NCBI GenBank assembly: GCA_023105745.1
Contig: JALGQZ010000005.1
Coordinates: forward strand, 1,488,001 to 1,552,000
Reading direction: 5' to 3'
DNA length: 64,000 nt
From: Austropuccinia psidii
Taxonomy: Eukaryota; Basidiomycota; Pucciniomycetes; Pucciniales; Sphaerophragmiaceae
Part shown: one piece after another, positions 57,174 to 64,000 of the stretch
How positions within the stretch are numbered: position 1 is the stretch's first letter
How the letters are laid out: each line of letters opens with the position of its first letter
Notes under the pieces: generated by a model
Told to the model about the DNA's origin: nothing
The model's input: the letters and a program-made list of their open reading frames with translations, nothing else
Database searches by the model: none
Position numbers and translations under genes: made by a program

Positions 57174-59545
57174 AATATGATCAGCAAAATGATTATTTGG
57201 TTTAATTTTCTGTTTTGGGAACAGGTTTTGATTGGACAGGCAGAGCTTTTTCCAAAGTTCACAAAATGCAGTCACATCATCCATTGAAACTGTACAACTG
57301 GTGGCAATGTTGGTAGAACTAATAAAATGGAATGTATTCTTGGTTAGTAAATTTCCAAGGTCCCCAAATTTACCCATTTTTCTTTGCGTATTGGGGGAAT
57401 TGTGTTCATCTAATGACATCTGTTGACTGAGCTTTAAAAAAATAATTTAAACCTTGTATAAAAGAGCCCATTCAGTGGCTTTTAAGCTACCATGGGAGGG
57501 TGAACCCATTTTGTGGGGTACTCTTTTCCATGATGATGGAATTATGGTATCAGATATCATTTGTCAGACATGGTCTAGAGCCTCCCCCTTTATCTGGTGA
57601 TCACTCAGGGCACTGATATCCAACTCAGAGGGGATGTAATATGCATCAAATGAGGGAATCTCTGCAGAGCCACTAGATGGATGTTGCATGTGAGGAGTGG
57701 GCATTGGGAAGTAATTCTGTCAGGTGGAAGTAGTGGGGAGTGACTCATTTATGATTTTTGCTTTGTCTCTTCTCAGGGAGAGGGTCTCTAAATGTGATTT
57801 CATCAAGTGAGCTGTTGGAGGTCATTGAATCTGAGTCTGAAGTGTTGGTGTCATTGGATTGTCTACGGGACCTGATGTATATTTTTGATTTGGCCTCTGG
57901 AATGCACAATTTGAAAGCTGCATGATCCTTTAAAATTACAAGTATTAAATTATGCATTATGTCGAGATTAATAATTCTGGTTTCATCCCAATACAGAAGG
58001 TTTTCCAAAATTGAATATCACACTCCATACTCAGCAAAAATTTCTTGTTTTTGTTGTGGGGAAGCCCAAAGCCATTTTGAAATGGTTGATTTATTATTTG
58101 GGTATGTGCTTGTGTAGTGAAATTGAGGACCAATTTCTTCAATTTTACCCTTGTGAATAGAGCAGAAATTACAAAAGTGGTAGCCTCAGTGAGAGATAAA
58201 TCCAGTAAGCTTGTGCATGGCAACCACATCTGCAATGGCTGTGAGGATGGCAACACAAAGAAAGGATCCTGAAGGTATCATTGAGATGGGTGAAAAATGT
58301 TAATCTTGGCACAGTTCTTTGAGCTCCTTGATCAGGGGAATTAATAGGTAATTCAATGGAAGGGCAGTTGGCTCCTTTGTACCAGGAATGAGTCTGGAAA
58401 CATAGAAATTCTCTGGCTTCAATCTTTCACTTGGGAGAGATTAAGGCAAATTAGCATGATAGGTTCAATGCTGGCCAAGCAGCTTGACTTGATATGTGCA
58501 TTAAACCAGTCCACATAAATCAAGAAGGCCAATGCGCCAGGAATGGACATGAATGGGGGGTCATTGATATTTCTGGTGCCAGTGAAGCATCTCCAGACTA
58601 ATCAATCCCAGATGTCACATTTGGGGGAACCACCAGGTTTTTGGGATTGTTGATTTTGATGCAGAACTTCCATAATGCCAGCCCACTGGAAAAATCTGGA
58701 AAGAAAATTTTTGCATGGTTGATAAATGAAATGTTTTGTTGGGATAAATCTTTGTTTGATTTTGGTTGTGTTTTTGGTGTGGGGCTCAACTAAATGGATG
58801 AATTTGCCTAATGATTGTGTGCAAGGGGCATCATGATAATTTGGTTCATGATTTTCAATAAGTGGCTCCAATTGGGATGGTCAAATATGGTACTGAGATC
58901 TTGAGGTATATGGAATACAGGAGCGGAGTGATCACCTGAGCTTGAGATACTTGACTTGATAAGTAAATTCAGGGCAGGGGTGATAATGCATGAAACCCTG
59001 CGGGGAATATTATACCTTAGGGATAGAATGGCCAATATTATCATTACAAGGTCTTGTGGGGTAAGCTTTTGACTGCCACTGTATGCTTTCAGTGCTGTTG
59101 AATTGAGACCCAGTGAAGTGGAGAGCGTGCTTTGTGTCAATTGACAATAATCATTTGGGAGAATTTGATCCAATAAAATTTGCGGACACTCAGATTTTTC
59201 ATGTGCTGTTTATATTGGAAAGGTTTGAATGCAGCTCCCTGCCTATCACCCTAAGGGGAAGAGTGTGTTTGAGTTGAGCAGTGTTGACACATGCATATGT
59301 GCGTTGAGGAATAGCAAGGGGTTGAAATTGGGGTCGGAATTGTGAAAAAGGTTAAAATATTTGTAAATATCTATGGTTGATTTGCAACTTCTTAGGGAAG
59401 TGATTAATTGGGAAAAATTTGAGTGATTATATGTGAAGGAGAAGATGAATTGAGCCAGTGGAGGATTTTATCCCATTCATAATGGTGGGTTACTTTCAGT
59501 GGATAAAGCATAATGTGTCACATCTTGATGGGGAATTAGGTTAGG
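57174..59545 (-). pseudogene. Decayed Tnp2/CACTA-like transposase, 5' and middle parts
   Basis: Minus-strand frames 59173-58808, 58871-58602, 58256-57957, 58008-57745 and 57419-57174 follow one another in order. The piece YWDETRIINLDIMHNLILVI (near 57995-57935), followed by LKDHAAFKLCIPE, resembles the D-x-MHN..L..HH block of Tnp2-type DDE transposases, and the Ser-rich acidic stretch after it (SNDTNTSDSDSMTSNSS) is common there. FADHI at about 57185-57174 leads into the block beyond LTR-C copy 2. Stops and frameshifts throughout show it is dead. Family assignment rests on memory of rust transposases; other DDE families remain possible. Confidence 0.55.
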
Positions 59546-59848
59546 AGTTTACTTGCACCAGGGAAAATGTTGCATCAATTGCCAGCAATTGACTTCATGT
59601 CGTACCGCGGTCCATATAAAATCCTGCTTCAGTTGGGTTAATGTCACATTATAGTCACTAGACTTAGTGGGTCACGTCACGTTTGCGTCAATACAACATC
59701 AATTGTCACATGTGTCACATGAGAATGTCACTCAAAGCTCAAACCCATTTAAACGCTATTCACAATGTTTGGGTAATTATGCCTCATGGTGCAAGGCAGC
59801 AGGTTGGCATGCTCATATTTGTGCATGAGAAGACTTGCGCCCCACCAC
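59546..59848. mobile_element. Truncated inverted copy of the Tet-block terminal region
   Basis: About 290 bp homologous to 35155-34850. It keeps the TATA-like box (CATATAAAATCC at 59613-59624) and GGGTCACGTCACG. Many CpG sites of the 35-kb copy appear here as TG or CA. It is cut at 59849 by the gypsy LTR. Confidence 0.7.
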
Positions 59849-61425
59849 TGTCACAACCATGGCAATTCACTTCCTTGGATCCCCATATGGCATATCAAGC
59901 CACAGCCCTTTTATGGCCAATTGGCCATATCCATCACCAGTGGCCAATATGGCCACGTCATCAGCTCATGGACCATTTATGGCCATTTGTGTTTTGGGGC
60001 CTTCATGGCCCTTCACCTCAATCCAGCACCCATAGCGGCAATTTATGGCCAAATGGGTATTTCTGGTCATTTCCCTCAAAACCAGGGGAAATGGCCCAAA
60101 TGGCTGTTTTTGGCCATTTGGGCTCATAATGCGCATTTGCGCATTTTTGCGCATTTTGCGCATTTGCGCACTTTTTGCGCATTTTGCGCACTTTTGCGCA
60201 TTTGTGCACTTTTTGCGCACTTTGCGCATTTGCGCATATTTGCGCACTTTTGCGCATTTTGCGCATTTGCGCACTTTTGCGCATTTTGCGCATTTTTGCG
60301 CACTTTGACGCAAAGTGTCCAAAAGACACTTTCCCGCCTTTTGGGCCAGTTTTTGGCTCAGAACCCAAAAATGGCCAAAAACCCCAAAAGGCCCAGAAAC
60401 ACCATTCCAAGCTCTGAAGCCATTACATCCATCCTTTTCCCTCTGCCTTTCCATCTCAAGACCTTTGGACGTAATCTTCTTGCCAATCAACCAATATGCC
60501 ATAAATGATGTTATATATCATTGTGCATCATTTTTCAACAGCAATTCAATGGTGGCAATATCAAATGTTCATTTCAACATTCCAACATCTCATCACGTCA
60601 TCAAGGCACCCAATCATTCAGAGGAATCATCAAGGCTCAAGGGCAAGTGTTTCAGCGTCAAAGACCAATGACGCCATCAAGCAGTCATTGGTTATTCTCA
60701 CTCCAAGTATTCATTCCAAGGGAATACTTTCAATTCATTCTCAAGTGTATTCAAGAGGCAATGCCAAAAAGAAGTTGTCAAGTGTCAAAGCTCCACTCAA
60801 TCCATCTTGGCAACCATATTCATTTCAATACAGTCTGGATCCATCAAGACCTGTATTTCATTTTCAATCATGGGAAATTCATTCAACCCAATTCAATTTC
60901 AATATTAGCCAGCTGTATCAATTCCCAAAAGAATCAATACAGCCTCAAGGATCAATACAGATCAGTTTTCAGCCTGAAGAACTCAAGCTCCCAACTTTTC
61001 ACATATACGGGCTACCCTTTCCACCCTGGGGGGTTTTCCCCAGTTAATTAATATATTTTGATTTTATTTTATCTCTATTTTCTTTTCACTTTAGTTAAGC
61101 AAATACTGATATTATTAAGTCAGTCATTTAGCACCTTTCTCTTTCTCTTTCTTCGCCTGTCAATGGATACTTGGTGGTCATATCCTTACTAATTCCATTA
61201 TTCATTTTTGGCAGGTTGAAACAGTGATTAAGGACTTACTTGGTTGGCTCTTTGGCCATTTGGCTTCCCCTTCCTCTTTTGCATCTCATCTTGTACCTGC
61301 ATATCTTTTAGAGGAATTCATTCTTATTATTTTTATTCTTTATCCTTTTGGAGTCTTCCAAGTGAGTTCCCTGATTGCTGAGTGCCAGGCCACTCTTGTA
61401 TTTCTGTCCAAGAGCCCCTGTGACA
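59849..61425 (+). mobile_element. 5' LTR of the plus-strand gypsy
   Basis: TGTCACAACCATGG to GCCCCTGTGACA, 1577 bp, with a perfect 7-bp terminal inverted repeat TGTCACA/TGTGACA. It shares its last ~450 bp with the LTRs at 41311 and 7332/24437 and is much longer than the 763-bp form because of a different outer half. Open frames at 59683-60508, 60505-61051 and 61224-61445 lie across it and are not supported as genes. Confidence 0.75.
60131..60313. repeat. GCGCA short-period array in the LTR
   Basis: About 18 copies of GCGCA separated by TTT to CTTTTT, giving an irregular 7-10 bp period, ending GCGCACTTTGACGCAAAGTG. It is far richer in CpG than its surroundings. Frames on both strands stay open (NAQKCAK.., AHFAHLR..) as a by-product. 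Confidence 0.93.
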
Positions 61426-62202
61426 TTATATTAATTAACTCATAATTTCTTTTTCATTCTGTTCATTCTTTCTTTATAAATTCATTCACTCATTTCATCG
61501 AAATTATGATTCTTTTACGCTTATGAACTTAATGATTCATTGTCACCTCTCAATTTTCTTTCACTCATTCTTCATTTTGAAAATTGAAAGCTGACCCATT
61601 TTTATTTTTTTTATTCTTTTTAAAATCTTTCCAAATCATCAAATTTTCATTCTCATTCATAATTCAGGCGTCATCTTTATTTTCTTTGATTTTCAAATTT
61701 TTCATCAAGATATTCAGACACGTTATTCACATCAAGATTCATAATTGATTCATTCTTCAAGAATTTTGGTTTTTAAAGAATAATTCACTTGATTTTGATC
61801 GATTGATTGATTTGACATATTTGATATTGACCTCAAGAAAATTGATTGACCTGAAGATCTCATTGATTTTGCTGATTTTTTCACATCAAGAATTTTGACA
61901 TAAATTGACTTTTCTTCAAGATATCATTTGATTGATTGATTTTTGCAAGATTTTTGATTTTGATTGATTTGATTGATTGATTTATTGACTTGAAGATCTC
62001 ATTGACTTTGATTCATTGATTTACTTCAAGACATTGATTTGATTTGACTTCAAGACTTCATTTGATTTTGATTTATTGACGTACTTGAAGATTTTCACTT
62101 TTATTCATTGATTTTCCTCAAGATTTGATTGTTGACTCTTTTCACTTCAAGCAAATTTTGGTTTTCAATTCATTTATTTTATTTTATTTTATTCCTGATG
62201 TC
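61426..62202 (+). other. Leader of the plus-strand gypsy
   Basis: 777 bp rich in TTGATT, TCAAGA and ATTGATTGATT, the complement of the leaders of the minus-strand copies. The segment next to the LTR, TTATATTAATTAACTCATAA, is conserved in all three copies but has no TGG start expected for a tRNA primer-binding site. Confidence 0.65.
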
Positions 62203-63540
62203 ATGCCTGTTCAACACTCACCTCCGGCAAGACAGACAAGATCTCAGGCCAGAGCTCAAGCTGTTCTCACTCCAACTCCAAGAGCTCCTCTAGATGGCAC
62301 CCCAGCAGTTCCTCAACTGAGGGCCCAATTAGATAGAGGACCCCGCATGGAAGGAGCAGCACCATCCAGGAAGGAAGGAAGAGGGCCAAGAAGGTCATGT
62401 TCATTCTCAGGAGTAGTTGGCGGATTTCCAGGAACTTCAAGGACTATTTTCAAAGGTCCAGGTGAAGATGGTGAAGAGGAGGAGGAGAATTCTGTGGAAG
62501 AGGAAGAGTCTGATGGTACTGAAGGTGTCCCTGCTCCGGTGGAGGCATCCCAAGGTACTGGAGGACCAACTCTAGCCCAGTCTAATCAGCCTGTCTCTCA
62601 TCAGTCTGAACCATCCCTATTGGCCATCATGCAGCAAATGACTCAGATTATGGCCAATCTTCAAGCAGCTTCATCCTCTGAAGCATCAAGACCACCAGCC
62701 TTCAAGACTCCATCTATGAAGGCACCGGAATGCTTTGATGGGACTCAGCCCTTCAAAGTTAGAAGCTTTATTCAGTCTTGTCAATTGATTTTTCACAATG
62801 ATCCGGCAAACTTCGCTCAAGACAGAAAGAAGGTCCTTTATGCCACTTCATTTCTCATTGGCAGGGCTGCAAAATGGATTGAGCCTTATCTTTCCAATCT
62901 CACCAATCAAGATTCAAATTACCTTCTCAATTCTTGGCTTTTATTTGAATCTCAACTCTTCACTTTATTTGGTGACCCGAATGAAGTCAGAAAAGCAGAA
63001 GCTGAGTTGGATTCCTTAAGAATGAAAGAAGGTGGGCATGTATCCTTATACATTGCTGATTTCAGAAGCTTAGTCTCAAGAATCGGGGATTGGGGTGAAA
63101 GAGCTCTCATCCATCATTTCAGGAAGGGATTGCCATCCAGGATTTTGGATCAATTGGCCTCCCATCCTTCAAGAATTGACTCTCTTCAAGACTTAATGGA
63201 CGTTACCCTGGAACTTGATACCAGGTATCATGAGAGGCAAAATGAAAAGAGTCATCATCAAGAGAAGAAGCCAGAAGCCTCAAAGTCAAGTTCTTCTCAT
63301 CCTCAAAATTCTTCAAGCTCAAGTCATAAGAAGAAGAAGAATTTTCAGAAGAGGGACAAGCCCCATTCTTCTTTGTTGAATAAAGATTTCAAGCTCATGA
63401 ACTCTGAAAAAGAAAGAAGAATCAAAGAGGGTCTTTGTACCTATTGTGGTGGGAAGCATAGTATTGAGTCCTGTTTCAAAAGGCCTCAAAACAAGCTTAC
63501 CCAACCGTCAGGCAAATTTCCCAGCCAGGGAAAAGCCTGA
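62203..63540 (+). CDS. Gag of the plus-strand gypsy, intact
   Basis: 445 codons from MPVQHSPPARQTRSQ. The frame is open upstream to an ATG at 62125, but 62203 is chosen because the copy at 40578 starts with the same MPVQHSPPA. Residues 1-130: Pro/Arg-rich then acidic (DGEEEEENSVEEEESDGTE). About 130-370: capsid-like region (AFKTPSMKAPECFDG, KKVLYATSFLIGRAAKWIEP, FGDPNEVRKAEAELDSLRMK, SLVSRIGDWGERALIHHF). About 370-445: basic, Ser/Lys-rich nucleocapsid with one knuckle CTYCGGKHSIESC (CX2CX3HX4C). It forms the particle that packages element RNA. No stop or frameshift, so this copy is probably recent and may be competent. Confidence 0.95.
   Translation: MPVQHSPPARQTRSQARAQAVLTPTPRAPLDGTPAVPQLRAQLDRGPRMEGAAPSRKEGRGPRRSCSFSGVVGGFPGTSRTIFKGPGEDGEEEEENSVEEEESDGTEGVPAPVEASQGTGGPTLAQSNQPVSHQSEPSLLAIMQQMTQIMANLQAASSSEASRPPAFKTPSMKAPECFDGTQPFKVRSFIQSCQLIFHNDPANFAQDRKKVLYATSFLIGRAAKWIEPYLSNLTNQDSNYLLNSWLLFESQLFTLFGDPNEVRKAEAELDSLRMKEGGHVSLYIADFRSLVSRIGDWGERALIHHFRKGLPSRILDQLASHPSRIDSLQDLMDVTLELDTRYHERQNEKSHHQEKKPEASKSSSSHPQNSSSSSHKKKKNFQKRDKPHSSLLNKDFKLMNSEKERRIKEGLCTYCGGKHSIESCFKRPQNKLTQPSGKFPSQGKA
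63528..63534 (+). promoter_or_regulatory. Candidate -1 ribosomal frameshift heptamer (gag-pol)
   Basis: CAG GGA AAA GCC TGA in the gag frame gives the heptamer G GGA AAA three codons before the stop. After slipping back one base the frame reads SLSEDHVVFNG into Pol. Confidence 0.65.
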
Positions 63541-64000
63541 GTGAAGATCATGTTGTGTTCAATGGTCTTCACAGTTTTCCATCCAGAGCACAATTGTGCA
63601 TTCTGAATACTGGTGTCAAAAATTCTCTTAAATTTTTTGTTTTTTCTTCTCTCTCTGATATGTTTTACAGTATTCTCATTGATTCTGGTGCTACCAACTC
63701 ATTTATTGCAAAGCAGTTTGTTCACAAGTATTCTTTGACCATGTCAGAACTCCCGGAGAAGATTCCCCTCATTATTCTTGACTCCTCTGAGTCTCCTTCT
63801 TTATTTGTGACTCACCATACTAAATATATGGTTGAGCTCCCTTCCTTCCCAAGCTTTGAATGGGACTTTTTAGTCATTGATACTCCCAAGGGAGAAGACC
63901 TCATATTGGGCTTTGACTTTCTTAATCATTTTAATCCGTTTATTGATTGGAGGCAAGGATTGATCACCTTTAATTCTGATCATAAGGACTATAATGATCC
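63537..64000 (+). CDS. Pol of the plus-strand gypsy, N-terminal part (runs off the window)
   Basis: Open in the -1 frame relative to gag from 63537 to the window end without a stop. It reads FNGLHSFPSRAQLCILN, then the retropepsin motif SILIDSGATNSFIAKQF, then ELPSFPSFEWDFLVIDTPKG and EDLILGFDFLNHFNP. It matches the first 155 residues of the Pol at 39202 closely, including all protease residues. The reverse transcriptase and integrase lie beyond the window. Confidence 0.93.
   Translation, partial: MSEDHVVFNGLHSFPSRAQLCILNTGVKNSLKFFVFSSLSDMFYSILIDSGATNSFIAKQFVHKYSLTMSELPEKIPLIILDSSESPSLFVTHHTKYMVELPSFPSFEWDFLVIDTPKGEDLILGFDFLNHFNPFIDWRQGLITFNSDHKDYND

Noticed and set aside
59683..61051. Overlapping frames of 118-240 codons on both strands
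   Set aside because: They span the Tet-block end, the GCGCA array and the LTR interior; similarity to frames at 24671-25505 follows from shared LTR DNA and is not frame-specific.

Overview
The window looks like a piece of a large, AT-rich, repeat-swollen fungal genome, most likely a rust fungus (Pucciniales). Three things point there: short spliceosomal introns with GT..AG ends, a Tet/JBP-like 2OG-Fe(II) oxygenase of the kind expanded in basidiomycetes, and chromodomain Ty3/gypsy elements whose Gag begins MPVQHSPPA. From memory I associate that Gag with Austropuccinia psidii; this was not checked. No bacterial, plastid or viral genome organisation is seen, and no tRNA, rRNA or CRISPR array was recognised.

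Layout. 1-3936: 5' end (gag, primer-binding site and LTR-D) of a minus-strand retroelement. 3937-25.7 kb: an old minus-strand gypsy element (gypsy-0). Its 5' LTR is split by a complete 13.9 kb LTR retrotransposon (7602-21479, family B) and by a further LTR-like element E (21485-24431). Three copies of CAGGC mark the junctions. Each B LTR carries its own LTR-D solo insertion with a perfect 5-bp duplication. 25.7-28.6 kb: unassigned AT-rich DNA. 29.06-35.16 kb: a compositionally distinct, CpG-containing block with two spliced minus-strand genes (a 677-aa protein I do not recognise, then the Tet/JBP-like oxygenase), bounded by minisatellites and marked by near-palindromes and a large foldback. 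35.5-42.07 kb: a young minus-strand gypsy element with an intact 1233-codon pol frame, one stop codon in gag and a candidate -1 frameshift heptamer. 42.98-44.6 kb: an ordinary host gene, a short-chain dehydrogenase/reductase with at least nine exons. 45.5-57.2 kb: retroelement remnants and nested LTRs of families B, C and D, three of which cut through a decayed Tnp2/CACTA-like transposase gene (50.6-59.5 kb). 59.55-59.85 kb: an inverted copy of one end of the Tet block. 59.85-64 kb: 5' half of a plus-strand gypsy element with a GCGCA array in its LTR.

Most genes here belong to mobile elements and do not form a pathway. The best candidate for a new system is the 29-35 kb block. It pairs a predicted 5-methylcytosine-type oxygenase with an unrecognised partner inside a mobile-looking unit that has a second terminal copy in the same window. 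Order of events from nesting: gypsy-0, the transposase and LTR-C are old; B follows; the D and B solo LTRs follow; the two gypsy copies with open frames look youngest.
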